64,000 bases of DNA, taken from positions 744,001 through 808,000 of the forward strand of contig NZ_CP045994.1 in the NCBI RefSeq assembly GCF_016899425.1. Direction: 5' to 3'. This document shows, piece after piece, positions 20,171 to 29,002 of the stretch (its first letter is position 1; each line of letters opens with the position of its first letter). Below the pieces are notes generated by a model, which did no database searches, was not told the origin of the DNA, and worked only from the letters and a program-made list of their open reading frames with translations. A program made the translations under genes and the position numbers. Source of the DNA: Burkholderia sp. MS389 (GTDB lineage: Bacteria > Pseudomonadota > Gammaproteobacteria > Burkholderiales > Burkholderiaceae).

Positions 20171-21094
20171 ATGTCCACCTCAGTCATCGCCGCGCTGCAG
20201 ATCGGCGCATCGCCCGCCGGCACGCGCGCCACGCTCGACACGATTCTCGGCTACGAAAGCGCGATCCGCGACAGCGGCGCGTCGCTGGTCGTGCTGCCCG
20301 AGGCCGTGCTCGGCGGCTATCCGAAAGGCGAGATCTTCGGCACGCGGCTCGGCTACCGGCTGCCCGAAGGGCGCGACGCGTATGCGCGCTACGCCGCGCA
20401 GGCGATCGACGTGCCGGGACCGGAAACCGACGAGCTGGCCGCGCTGTCGCAGCGCACGGGCGCGAGCCTCGTGGTCGGCGTGATCGAGCGCGGCGGGAGC
20501 ACGCTGTACTGCACGGCGCTGTTCTTCGATCCGCGCGACGGGCTCGTCGCGAAGCACCGCAAGCTGATGCCGACCGGCACCGAGCGGCTGATCTGGGGGC
20601 AGGGCGACGGCTCGACGCTGCCGGTCGTCGACACCGCCGCCGGCCGCGCGGGCGCCGCGATCTGCTGGGAGAACCACATGCCGCTGCTGCGCTGCGCGAT
20701 GTACGCGAAAGGCGTGCAGATCTGGTGCGCGCCGACCGTCGACGAGCGCGACGTATGGCAGAGCTCGATGCGGCACATCGCGCACGAGGGGCGCTGCTTC
20801 GTCGTGAGCGCGTGCCAGGTACAGCCGTCGCCGCGCGCGCTCGGCATCGACGTGCCGGGCTGGGACCCGGAGCGGCCGCTGATCCGCGGCGGCAGCGTGA
20901 TCGTCGGGCCGCTTGGGGACCTGCTGACCGAGCCGCTGATCGGCGAGGCTGGGCTCGTGACCGCGCACGTCGACACCGACGAGCTCGTGAAGGCGCGCTA
21001 CGACTTCGACGTCGTCGGCCACTACGCGCGTGCGGACGTGTTTTCGCTGCACGTCGACGAGCGGCCGAAGCGGCCGGTGGTGTTCGGCGGGTAA
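20171..21094 (+). CDS. Nitrilase (carbon-nitrogen hydrolase family, branch 1 type)
   Basis: This 307-residue protein has the complete Glu-Lys-Cys triad of nitrilases: Glu44 in [12 protein letters not shown], Lys131 in KHRKLMPT and Cys165 in [12 protein letters not shown]. The CWENHMP context is characteristic of true aliphatic/aromatic nitrilases, which convert R-CN to a carboxylic acid and ammonia, rather than amidases. This includes cyanide- and arylacetonitrile-active groups. Such enzymes normally form spirals. The natural substrate is not readable from sequence. It is divergent from a LysR regulator. No transporter or downstream pathway gene is adjacent. Confidence 0.9.
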   Translation: MSTSVIAALQIGASPAGTRATLDTILGYESAIRDSGASLVVLPEAVLGGYPKGEIFGTRLGYRLPEGRDAYARYAAQAIDVPGPETDELAALSQRTGASLVVGVIERGGSTLYCTALFFDPRDGLVAKHRKLMPTGTERLIWGQGDGSTLPVVDTAAGRAGAAICWENHMPLLRCAMYAKGVQIWCAPTVDERDVWQSSMRHIAHEGRCFVVSACQVQPSPRALGIDVPGWDPERPLIRGGSVIVGPLGDLLTEPLIGEAGLVTAHVDTDELVKARYDFDVVGHYARADVFSLHVDERPKRPVVFGG

Positions 21095-21163
21095 CGCAAG
21101 CGGGGCCGGGCGCCGCCCGGCGCCCGGGACGTGAAGGCCGAGCACGCCCGCCGCCTTGCCGCG

Positions 21164-21850
21164 TCAGCGCATCGGTGCTTCCGCGATCCGCATGTAGTCG
21201 GCGATCCGCCGGCCTTCCATGTCCGGAAACTGCTCGTGCACGGTGATGTCGCCCATCCGCGCGATGTCGAAGGTGCGGAAATCGTCGCGCAGCTCGCACC
21301 ACGCGCCGATCGTCCAGCGCCCGCCCCAGTAGACGAGCCCGAGCGGCCACACGCGGCGCTGCGAATGCGCACCGAGCCGGTCGCGATAGTCGAAGCTGAC
21401 GATGTGGCGCGTGTCGATCGCCTGGTGGATCGCGTCGACCTTCGCGCAAAACGTCTCGTCGATATGGAACGACGGCGCGAATACGGGCAGGCGGTCGAGC
21501 GCGGTGCGCTTGTCGGCCGGCATCGCCGACGCGATCTTCGCGAGCGCCGAGCGCGCGCCGCTCGCGAAGCGTGCACCGCCCCAGGTCTCGAGCATGCGCG
21601 CGCCGGTGGCGAGCGCCGCCAGCTCCTCGGCCGTGAACGTGAGCGGCGGCAGGCTCGCGTTGCGGTTCAGCCGGTAGCCAATGCCGGCTTCCCCTTCGAT
21701 CGGCACCCCTGACAGTTGCAGGTCGCGCACGTCGCGATAGACCGTGCGCGGCGACACCGACAGCCAGTCGGCCAGTTGCTGCGCGGTCGTGAGACGACGC
21801 CCGCGCAACAGCTCGGCGATCTGGAACAGGCGGTCGGCACGGCGGGTCAT
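21164..21850 (-). CDS. YafY-family HTH/WYL transcriptional regulator
   Basis: This 228-residue regulator has an N-terminal DeoR-like helix-turn-helix (RRADRLFQIAELL to SVSPRTVYRDVRDL, about residues 3-43) and a C-terminal WYL domain (VSFDYRDRLGAHSQRRVWPLG region, about 150-215). WYL proteins sense nucleic-acid or nucleotide ligands in several DNA-damage and defence contexts. This compact YafY subtype is commonly paired with a VOC protein gene. Here it follows the VOC gene by 73 bp on the same strand, so both probably come from one promoter upstream of 22328, next to a palindromic operator. Confidence 0.88.
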   Translation of the reverse strand: MTRRADRLFQIAELLRGRRLTTAQQLADWLSVSPRTVYRDVRDLQLSGVPIEGEAGIGYRLNRNASLPPLTFTAEELAALATGARMLETWGGARFASGARSALAKIASAMPADKRTALDRLPVFAPSFHIDETFCAKVDAIHQAIDTRHIVSFDYRDRLGAHSQRRVWPLGLVYWGGRWTIGAWCELRDDFRTFDIARMGDITVHEQFPDMEGRRIADYMRIAEAPMR

Positions 21851-21923
21851 GACAGCACCTCGATTCCTCGGGCGACGGGGACTTCGCGATGATAGCGCCG
21901 CGCCGGCCCGCTGACCGCTGCGC

Positions 21924-22328
21924 TCAGTGGCATTTCGGCGCGTGCAGGCCGACGCGGTTGCCTTCCGTGTCGATCAGATAGCCGACGTAGCCGTAGTTGT
22001 TCGGCAGCTCGACGACGGAGCCCTGCACGACGCCGCCCGCGCGCTTCGCGCGTTCGAGCGCCGCGACGACCGATTCGCCGGCGTTCAGGTAGACGAGCAC
22101 GCCGTTCGCGCTCGGCTTGATCTGCTGCGGATCGAACACGATGCTGCCGCCGGTGCTCGACGCGTCGCGATCGAACGTCGCCATCGGCACGCCGCCGATG
22201 ACCGCGCGCTGCAACGTGGTTTGCAGCACGGTTTCGTAGAAGCGGATCGCGCGATCGAAATCGAGGGACGGAATGTCGAACCACGCGATCGCGCGTTCCG
22301 GGGTGGCAGTGGCAGTTGCAGACGTCAT
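21924..22328 (-). CDS. VOC family (glyoxalase/bleomycin-resistance fold) protein
   Basis: This 134-residue vicinal-oxygen-chelate protein has two beta-alpha-beta-beta-beta modules: IAWFDIPSLDFDRAIRFYE at about residues 14-32 and GVLVYLNAG...YVGYLIDTEGNRVGLHA towards the end. It is of the PhnB/YaeR-like type. Metal ligands are not evident at all canonical positions, so it may be a binding protein rather than an enzyme. AAGGAG precedes the ATG. It is probably the target and operon partner of the YafY regulator. Confidence 0.85.
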   Translation of the reverse strand: MTSATATATPERAIAWFDIPSLDFDRAIRFYETVLQTTLQRAVIGGVPMATFDRDASSTGGSIVFDPQQIKPSANGVLVYLNAGESVVAALERAKRAGGVVQGSVVELPNNYGYVGYLIDTEGNRVGLHAPKCH

Positions 22329-22404
22329 GACGAGCTCCTTGTTGTTCGGGTTCTTGATGGAAACCAGCCTTGCATTGCGCCGGGATTGCAGTGTGGCGGG
22401 GGGC

Positions 22405-22444
22405 TGCTGACAGCGTGCTGTCAGTAGTCATGGCGGTGCTGACA
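22405..22444. promoter_or_regulatory. Candidate operator of the YafY/VOC pair
   Basis: A perfect 18-bp palindrome CTGACAGC-GT-GCTGTCAG occupies 22407-22424. The octamer TGCTGACA, whose half forms that palindrome, recurs as a direct copy at 22437-22444. The site is about 80 bp upstream of the VOC start. Binding by the YafY-family regulator is inferred from position and symmetry. Confidence 0.55.
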
Positions 22445-22522
22445 AAAGGCGGCGGTGGCGTCCGGTCGTGCGGGAGCGCCCGCGCGGATGGGAGGCGGCA
22501 GGGACGTGCAGGACGGCGGCGT

Positions 22523-22552
22523 AAAGAAAAACGCCCGGCGGGTGCCGGGCGT
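22523..22552 (-). terminator. Intrinsic terminator after the RlmL-like gene
   Basis: A perfect 9-bp stem ACGCCCGGC/GCCGGGCGT (22531-22539 with 22544-22552) has loop GGGT. On the minus strand it is followed by TTTTTCTTT. Confidence 0.9.
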
Positions 22553-22594
22553 CGTCTGGGTGTCAGCAGGCGGCCGCAGCGGCCGGTTCGCGTG

Positions 22595-23896
22595 TCAGGC
22601 GTCGCCTTCCGGCGCGGCCGGGCGTGCCTTCACGCTGCCGGCGATCAGGTCGAAGCGGAACAGTCGGCATTCGAGCGCGCCGTTGAACAGCGGCGTCTTC
22701 GCCGATTCGCGCAGCCGCAACTGGCCCGGCAGCGAACGGTCGGACGTCAGCAGGAACGCCTGCCAGCCGGTGAAGCGCTGCTTCAGCGCATCGCCGAGCG
22801 CGTTGAAGAACTCGCTGTCCGGCGCGTCGGTGTGCGTGCGCCGGAATGCGTCGTCGTTGCCGCGGTTGCGGCCGGTTTCGCGCACCTCGCCGCGCGCACT
22901 GCGGCCGCGCACTTCGATCCGCTCGCCGTACGGCGGGTTCGCGAGGAGGATGCCCGGCCCGTCGCACGGCGGCGTCATCCCGCGCGCGTCGACCTGCTTG
23001 AGCCACACCGACGGCACGCCGGCGCGCTCGAGGTTCGCGCGCGCCTTCTCGAGCATGTCGCCGGAAATGTCGCTGCCGTACACGCCGAGCGCGTCGCCGC
23101 GCTTGGCCCGTGCCGCGCGCTTCGCGTCGAGCGCCGGAACCTTCAGCCCCTGCCACGCGGTGATGTCGTACTGCTTGAGCTTTTCGAAGCCGAACCGGCG
23201 TTCGACGCCGGGCGCCACGCCGAGCGCGATCTGCGCGGCTTCCGCGAGGAACGTGCCGCTGCCGCACATCGGGTCGTACAGCGCGGTGCCGGGCGTCCAG
23301 CCCGTCAGGCGCAGGATGCCGGCCGCGAGGTTCTCGCGCAGCGGCGCCGCACCCTTGTCGAGACGCCAGCCGCGCTTGAACAGCGGCTCGCCCGACGTGT
23401 CGAGGTACAGCGTGCATTCGTTGACGGTCAGGAACGCGAACACGCGCACGTCCGGCGCCCCGGTGTCGATGCTCGGGCGCGAACCGGTTTTCTCGCGCAT
23501 CCGGTCGCAGATCGCATCCTTCACGCGCAGCGTCGTGAATTCGAGGCTTTTCAGCGGCGACTTGATCGCGGTGATGTCGATGCGCAGCGTCTGCGTCGAC
23601 GCGAACCAGCGTTCCCACGGCTGCTCGAGCGCGAGCGCGTAGACGTCCTGCTCGTTGCGGTACGGGCCGTGCGCGATCTTCAGCAGGATCCGGCTCGCGA
23701 TCCGCGAATGGAGGTTCGCGGCCATGCCGGCGGCCCAGCCGCCGCTGAAATGGACGCCGCCCGGCACCTGCGCGCCCGCGGTGAACGGCGCGCCGTTCAG
23801 GTGGCGGCCGGCGATTTCGGCCAGCTCGGCGGCAAGCGCCGCTTCGAGGCCGCGCGGGCAGGGGGCGAAGAATTCGAACAGGGTGGGCGAGGACAT
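22595..23896 (-). CDS. RlmL-like THUMP-domain RNA methyltransferase
   Basis: This 433-residue protein has an N-terminal THUMP/ferredoxin-like region (about residues 1-150) and a Rossmann N2-guanine methyltransferase domain. The SAM motif is DPMCGSGTFLAEAA (about 210) and the catalytic motif is ANPPYGERIEV (about 310). E. coli RlmL methylates G2445 of 23S rRNA and is fused to a second methyltransferase, RlmK. This protein has only the RlmL half, as in YpsC-type homologues. The ATG at 23896 (MSSPTLFEFF) is preferred over an in-frame TTG at 23917. Neither has a good ribosome binding site. Confidence 0.9.
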   Translation of the reverse strand: MSSPTLFEFFAPCPRGLEAALAAELAEIAGRHLNGAPFTAGAQVPGGVHFSGGWAAGMAANLHSRIASRILLKIAHGPYRNEQDVYALALEQPWERWFASTQTLRIDITAIKSPLKSLEFTTLRVKDAICDRMREKTGSRPSIDTGAPDVRVFAFLTVNECTLYLDTSGEPLFKRGWRLDKGAAPLRENLAAGILRLTGWTPGTALYDPMCGSGTFLAEAAQIALGVAPGVERRFGFEKLKQYDITAWQGLKVPALDAKRAARAKRGDALGVYGSDISGDMLEKARANLERAGVPSVWLKQVDARGMTPPCDGPGILLANPPYGERIEVRGRSARGEVRETGRNRGNDDAFRRTHTDAPDSEFFNALGDALKQRFTGWQAFLLTSDRSLPGQLRLRESAKTPLFNGALECRLFRFDLIAGSVKARPAAPEGDA

Positions 23897-24059
23897 AAGG
23901 CGGGTGAGGACGTGCAAAAGTCGACTATTGTACGCGGCGCGGGCGACCGGGGCCGGCGTTTCGGCGCGGCGGCGCCGGCGCGGCCGCCGCTCGCGCGTGC
24001 CGGGCGGGCCGGGAAGGCGGCGAGGGGCGGCCGGGCACGCGCCGCCGCGCCGCCGCAGC

Positions 24060-26189
24060 TCAGTGCGCGCCCGGCTGGCCGGCGCGCGCGGCGGGGTGGG
24101 CCGCCGGCCAGAGCAGCGCGAGCGGATTCGACAGCACCGTGCGGACGATCGCGGCGACGAGCGCGCGCACCTTGGTCGGGCGCAGGCTGCGCGAGCGCAC
24201 GGCCATCGTGAACGCGAGCGCGAAGCTTACGAGCACGTTGAGGATCGCCATGCTCAGCACGCCCGCGCCGGCCCACCACAGCTCGGGCGTGCCGAGCGCA
24301 CCCTTGCCCAGCACGCCGAGCGCGACCCCGATCGAGCCGGCCGACAGCGTCACGTGCCGCACCTCGAACGGGAACATGAACACGGTGACGATCGCCGGGA
24401 CGAGGCCGAGCATCAGGCCGAGGCCGACGTTCGCGACCACGCCCGCGACGTTCGACCGGCAGAAGTGCGCGAGCTTCGCGGCGCCGGCCGCGCCGAGTGT
24501 CAGGCGCAGCCGGCGGTTGTACGTGAGCGCGTCGCCGACCCGATGCAGCACGAACCAGTTGTCGGCCCAGCCCGCGAGCAGGCTCGACGCCCACAGCAGC
24601 ACGCCGGTGAGCGCCGCATAGAACGGCGTCGGGCCCAGCAGCGAGAACGAGTGCAGCGTCGCGTGCGCCTTCTCCGGCGAGATCAGGTTCGCGTGCAGCA
24701 CGTTGCTTGCGAACAGCTGCACGAGCAGGCACACCGGCAGCACGACGAGCACGTTGCCGGAAATCGCGGCCGCCTGCGTGCGGATCAGCGCGATCACCGA
24801 CCCGACGAACGCCTTCACGCCTTCGTCGTGGCCGGTGTCGTCGAGCTCGCGCGCGAGCGTCGGCGCGGTCATCGCGGGCTGCTTGGTCGCGAGCGTGAAG
24901 TGCAGGAAGTGCATCAGCATGAAGCTGGCCGCGTAGTTGACGCCCGCGAGCAGCCCTTCGAGCATCGACTGCAGGTGCGCGCCCGTGATCGCGAACTTCA
25001 CGCACACGGTCGCGACGGTGACGAGGCCGCCGCCCGCGGCCATCCGCAGCATCTTCAGGTACTCGGCGCGGCCGCGCGAAATGTAGTGCTCGCCGGTGTC
25101 CGCGTTGGTCTCGACGAGCTTGCGCGCGAACAGCGAGAAGTTGCTGCGCACCAGATGCGCGACGCTCTGGCTGCTCTGGTTCGCGTCGACGAGTTCGGCG
25201 GTCAGGTGCGCCATCCCGCGCAGGTCGTCGCGCGCCATCCACGCGTTGAGCAGCATTTCCGCGCGCAGGATGCGCATGCGCATCCGCTCGACCTGGAACA
25301 CGATGTCGACCGACACGCCGTTGCGGTACAGGTGCGCGAACACGTCGTCGACGGCGATCCGGCATTCGTCGAGCAGCACGCGCAGGTAGTTCACCTCGTG
25401 CAGCAGCTTGCTCGGGTCGCCGCCGTCCTCGACGGCCGCGTGCGCGGTCTCGACCGCGAGCATCGCCCGCGTGAGGCGGTAGAACGGCTGCGATTCGAGC
25501 GGCTGGCGTTCCAGCGGCTTGCGCGCGTCGTCGTCGGATAGCCGGCTGCGCACCGTCTGCGACAGGCCGGTCGAGCTGATCTGGCAGGTCAGGTTGTGCA
25601 GCGCGGCCAGCAGGTCGCGCGAGAACGAGCCGGGCTCGTGGCGCTCTTCGTCGGTGACGTCGAACGAGATCAGCTCGGCGATGCGCGCGAGCAGGTCGTC
25701 GGGCAGCGCGTCGATCCATTTCGCGTCCTCGGGCGTCGGGAACATCAGCGTGAACAGCGCCGACAGCTCGCGGCGGTTCGGCGCGGGCGGGATCAGCGAC
25801 GAGTCGATCCGCTCGAACAGCGCGCCGAAGAAGCCCGAATGCACGGGCATGCCGGCATCGCACAGCAGCGAGATGCCGTCGCACTCGCGCAGGATGCCGC
25901 GCAGGATGCGCGCCGCGTGGGCTTTCCACGCGGGGTTGCGATCGAGTACGTGGAACAGGTAGCGCAGCCGCGCATGGGCCGGATACGCGCGGGTGTCGGC
26001 GTCGCGCTCGGCCGGCGCGTCCTGCACGGTGCCGTTGCGGCGCAGCCAGTGCGCGAGCTCGATCAGCCATTCGCTGCGCTCGGCGTACGACGCGTCGGCA
26101 TCGGCATTGGCGAGCAGCGCATCGAGCTGGTGACCGGCATTGCGCGACGCGCGCCACTTCTTGATCAGGGTCGTCAGGGAACGAAACAT
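24060..26189 (-). CDS. gcr: Gcr family protein annotated as site-specific recombinase (membrane protein)
   Basis: This 709-residue protein belongs to the family named after Neisseria Gcr. The N-terminal ~370 residues are soluble, helical and charged. From about residue 390 there are about six to eight hydrophobic segments, including VTVATVCVKFAITGAHL, VLVVLPVCLLVQLFA, VVANVGLGLMLGLVPAIV and AGVLSMAILNVLVSFALAF. No tyrosine- or serine-recombinase catalytic motif is visible, so the family name is doubtful and a membrane role is more likely. The start MFRSLTTLIKKW (26189) is chosen. The frame extends 106 codons further upstream, but that part is low-complexity and Arg/Pro/Ala-rich. Confidence 0.82.
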   Translation of the reverse strand: MFRSLTTLIKKWRASRNAGHQLDALLANADADASYAERSEWLIELAHWLRRNGTVQDAPAERDADTRAYPAHARLRYLFHVLDRNPAWKAHAARILRGILRECDGISLLCDAGMPVHSGFFGALFERIDSSLIPPAPNRRELSALFTLMFPTPEDAKWIDALPDDLLARIAELISFDVTDEERHEPGSFSRDLLAALHNLTCQISSTGLSQTVRSRLSDDDARKPLERQPLESQPFYRLTRAMLAVETAHAAVEDGGDPSKLLHEVNYLRVLLDECRIAVDDVFAHLYRNGVSVDIVFQVERMRMRILRAEMLLNAWMARDDLRGMAHLTAELVDANQSSQSVAHLVRSNFSLFARKLVETNADTGEHYISRGRAEYLKMLRMAAGGGLVTVATVCVKFAITGAHLQSMLEGLLAGVNYAASFMLMHFLHFTLATKQPAMTAPTLARELDDTGHDEGVKAFVGSVIALIRTQAAAISGNVLVVLPVCLLVQLFASNVLHANLISPEKAHATLHSFSLLGPTPFYAALTGVLLWASSLLAGWADNWFVLHRVGDALTYNRRLRLTLGAAGAAKLAHFCRSNVAGVVANVGLGLMLGLVPAIVTVFMFPFEVRHVTLSAGSIGVALGVLGKGALGTPELWWAGAGVLSMAILNVLVSFALAFTMAVRSRSLRPTKVRALVAAIVRTVLSNPLALLWPAAHPAARAGQPGAH

Positions 26190-26672
26190 AAACGGAATAG
26201 CGAAAGCCCGGGACGGGCGGGTTCGGGATGCCGGCCGGGGAAACGGCGCGGCGCCGGTGAGAACGGGTAAGACGGGGCCGGTGGCCGGACGATGCGCGGC
26301 AACCCGCGATGCGGCTGCCCCGCCGCGGTGCACGCGGTTCGCGTGCGGGCGCCGGGAGGCACGGCGGTCGGGTCGAACGCGGCCCGGCGCCGCTGACTGG
26401 CGCGCACGACGAGCGGCGCGAGCCTGAAAGTGCGTAGGATCGTCAATCGGGCCGGAAAACGCAAGCCGACCGCATTGCATGGCGCGGGTTCCGGCGGCTT
26501 TTGACAAAGAATGTCATGGCCGTCCGGCCGATGCGCGCGGTGCGCGAGGCCGGCTGCGGCGGCGTGCTGCCCGCGTTCGGCTTTCCGCGTGTGCGACTGG
26601 ATGCGCCGCGCGATTCGACACCGCGCACGCGAACGCCGTGTCGAACGTCCGCCTGCGCGCCGTCGCGTTCGC
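26190..26672. other. 483-bp spacer between gcr and pqiC
   Basis: Both flanking genes are on the minus strand. The only feature of note is a perfect inverted repeat TGACA-AAGAA-TGTCA at 26502-26516. No reading frame here has a start, a ribosome binding site and plausible protein composition together. I find no clear terminator for the pqi operon. Confidence 0.4.
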
Positions 26673-27386
26673 TTATGCGCCGGACTTGCCCGTCGCGCCG
26701 GCGTCGCCGCCGGCCGTCGGGTTGGTCGGGCACGGCACGACCGGCGCGGCGGCCGTCTTGCCGCCGGGCGCGGCCGCCGCGCCGCGGCGGGCGGCCATCG
26801 CGCGCACGGCGTCCGCGGCCTGCGCGGCAATCACGTCGAGCGCGCGCCGGTGGCCGGCGACGAGCGCGTCGTAGCCGTCCGCGACCGGTTCCGCGACGCT
26901 CGTGCGGCAGGTCATCACGGCCTGCGAGGCCAGCGAGCGCACGCTCCAGACGGCGTCGATCGCCGCGCGCTTGCCCGGCCACGACTCGAAGCGCTGCACG
27001 TTCACGCTGATGCGGTACACGGGCACGCCGGCCGGATACGCGGAATTCGCGACGTCGATCGTGCCCAGCTGCGCGGCCAGATCGTCCGACAGCGCGCGGC
27101 GGATCTCGTCGGCGGGCGGCGACGCCCAGCGTTCCTGCTCGAGCACGTCGACCTGCGCGGCGTTCTTCTGCACGACCAGCTGGCTCTTCGCGACCTGCTC
27201 GGGCACGCCGACCGACGGCACCTCGATCAGGAACGCCGGGTTGGCCGGTGCGGTGCGCAGCGGCGCCGCGGCGTCGGCCGGGCTGAGCGTGTAGAACCGC
27301 GCGGGCGGCGAGCTGCACGCGGCGAGCGCGAGTGCGGCGAAGACTGCCGCCGCGCCGCTCGCGAAACCGTTCACGCGTGTCGTCAT
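26673..27386 (-). CDS. pqiC: PqiC-type ABC-transport auxiliary lipoprotein
   Basis: This 237-residue lipoprotein has a lipobox LAAC (Cys near residue 24) and the family start SSPPARFYTLSP. In E. coli PqiC is an outer-membrane-anchored partner that receives the PqiB tube, bridging the periplasm for lipid movement. The C-terminus is Ala/Gly/Pro-rich and probably disordered. Its start overlaps the pqiB stop by 4 bp, and it is the last gene of pqiA-pqiA-pqiB-pqiC. Confidence 0.9.
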   Translation of the reverse strand: MTTRVNGFASGAAAVFAALALAACSSPPARFYTLSPADAAAPLRTAPANPAFLIEVPSVGVPEQVAKSQLVVQKNAAQVDVLEQERWASPPADEIRRALSDDLAAQLGTIDVANSAYPAGVPVYRISVNVQRFESWPGKRAAIDAVWSVRSLASQAVMTCRTSVAEPVADGYDALVAGHRRALDVIAAQAADAVRAMAARRGAAAAPGGKTAAAPVVPCPTNPTAGGDAGATGKSGA

Positions 27387-29002
27387 TGTTTATCTCCTGG
27401 CTTGCCCTTGAGCAGCGATTCGGGGTGGCGCTCCAGATAATCGGCGAGCGCGTTCAGCGATTGCAGCGTGCGCGTGAGCTCCTTCAGCGCGCCGCGCACG
27501 TCGGACTGCAGCGGCGAATCCTGCTGCAGCGTCGCTTCGGCGGTCGAGAAGGTCTGCTTCGCGGCCGACAGCGTGTCGCGCGCTTCCGGCGCGACCTGCG
27601 TGTCGAGCTGCTTGAACAGCTTGTCGGCGTTCGACAGCGCGCTGTTCAGGTTCGCGCCGATCTGGTCGAACGGCACCTTGTCGAGCTTCTTCGCGATGTC
27701 GGCGACCTGCAGCTGCAACTCGTCGAGCGTGTTCGGCACGGTCGGCAGCTCGAGCGGCTGGCGGGCCGTGTCGATCTTCACGGCCGGCGCCTTCGGGAAG
27801 AAGTCGAGTGCGACGTACAGCTGGCTCGTCAGCAGGTTGCCGGTGCGCAGCTGGCCGCGCAGCCCGTGCTGGACGAGCCGCTCGACGATCTCGCGCCGCG
27901 CCGGTTCGCCCTTGCTCTCGATCGTCTCGCGGAAGCGACGGCCGAGGCGTTCCGGATACACGTTGATCGTCACCGGCATCAGGAAGTTCTTCGTCTTCGG
28001 ATCGAAGTCGATGCCGATGTTCGTCACTTCGCCGAGCACGATGCCGCGGAAATCGACCGGCGCGCCGACGGCGAGCCCGCGCAGCGACTGGTTGAAGTTC
28101 ATCACGACCTGCAGCGGCTGGCCGTCCGGGTCGCGCATCGCGTCGCCCTCGTCGGAGCCGAGACGGAACGTCGTGTTGTTCGGCGCGGTCGTGCCGGTGC
28201 CCTGGTTCGGCGGCGTCTGGAACGCGATGCCGCCGAGGATCACGGTCGCGAGCGACTGCGTGTTCAGCTTCAGGCCGCTCGAATCGAGCCGCAGATCGAC
28301 GCCGCTCGCCTGCCACCAGCGCGTGTTCAGCCCGACGTACTGGTCGTACGGCGCATTGACGAACACGTTGAACGTCACGCCGGTGCCGTCCTTGTCGAGC
28401 GAGAAGCCGACCACCTGGCCGACCTGCACGCGGCGGTAGTAGACCGGCGAGCCGATGTCGACCGAGCCGAGCGAATCGCCGCGCAGCACGTACTGCGTGC
28501 CTTTCTGGTCGCCCGTGACGGCGGGGGGCGTCTCGAGGCCGGTGAAGTCGGTCAGCGTGTCCTGGCCGTGACCCGCGTCGACGCCGATGTACGCGCCGGA
28601 CAGCAGCGTGCCGAGCCCCGACACGCCGGTCGCACCGACGCGCGGCCGCACGATCCAGAAGCGCGAGCCCTTGACCGCGAAATCCTCGGCCTCCTTCTTG
28701 AGCTGCACCTGGACCAGCACGCGCGACAGGTCTTTCGACAGCTTGATCGTCTTGACCGTGCCGATCTCGACGTCCTTGTACTTGACCTGGGTCTTGCCCG
28801 GCTCGAGCCCTTCGGCGCTATGGAAGCTGATCGTGATTTCCGGGCCGCGCTCGCGCACGGACTTGATCACGAGGCCGATGCCGATCAGCGCGGCGATCAG
28901 CGGCACGAGCCAGACGAGCGACGGCAGCCAGCCGCTTTTCGTCGAGATCGTCGGATCGGGCGGCCGGGGCGCGTCGTGCTGCGGGCCTTGTGGACTATTC
29001 AT
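27383..29002 (-). CDS. pqiB: PqiB intermembrane transport protein (multi-MCE domain)
   Basis: This is a 539-residue protein. One N-terminal membrane helix (PSLVWLVPLIAALIGIGLVI, about residues 27-46) is followed by three MCE/MlaD domains (starting near ITISFHSAEGLEPGKTQVKYK residue 55, then LGSVDIGSPVYYRRVQVGQV and GLAVGAPVDFRGIVLGEV). The C-terminal helical region forms the needle in E. coli PqiB. It transports phospholipids between inner and outer membranes. It overlaps the preceding pqiA-like gene by 8 bp and pqiC by 4 bp, so the operon is tightly coupled. Confidence 0.96.
   Translation of the reverse strand: MNSPQGPQHDAPRPPDPTISTKSGWLPSLVWLVPLIAALIGIGLVIKSVRERGPEITISFHSAEGLEPGKTQVKYKDVEIGTVKTIKLSKDLSRVLVQVQLKKEAEDFAVKGSRFWIVRPRVGATGVSGLGTLLSGAYIGVDAGHGQDTLTDFTGLETPPAVTGDQKGTQYVLRGDSLGSVDIGSPVYYRRVQVGQVVGFSLDKDGTGVTFNVFVNAPYDQYVGLNTRWWQASGVDLRLDSSGLKLNTQSLATVILGGIAFQTPPNQGTGTTAPNNTTFRLGSDEGDAMRDPDGQPLQVVMNFNQSLRGLAVGAPVDFRGIVLGEVTNIGIDFDPKTKNFLMPVTINVYPERLGRRFRETIESKGEPARREIVERLVQHGLRGQLRTGNLLTSQLYVALDFFPKAPAVKIDTARQPLELPTVPNTLDELQLQVADIAKKLDKVPFDQIGANLNSALSNADKLFKQLDTQVAPEARDTLSAAKQTFSTAEATLQQDSPLQSDVRGALKELTRTLQSLNALADYLERHPESLLKGKPGDKQ

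Noticed and set aside
26502-26516. TGACA-AAGAA-TGTCA inverted repeat in the gcr-pqiC spacer
   Set aside because: It is perfect but short, with no promoter or regulator to connect it to.
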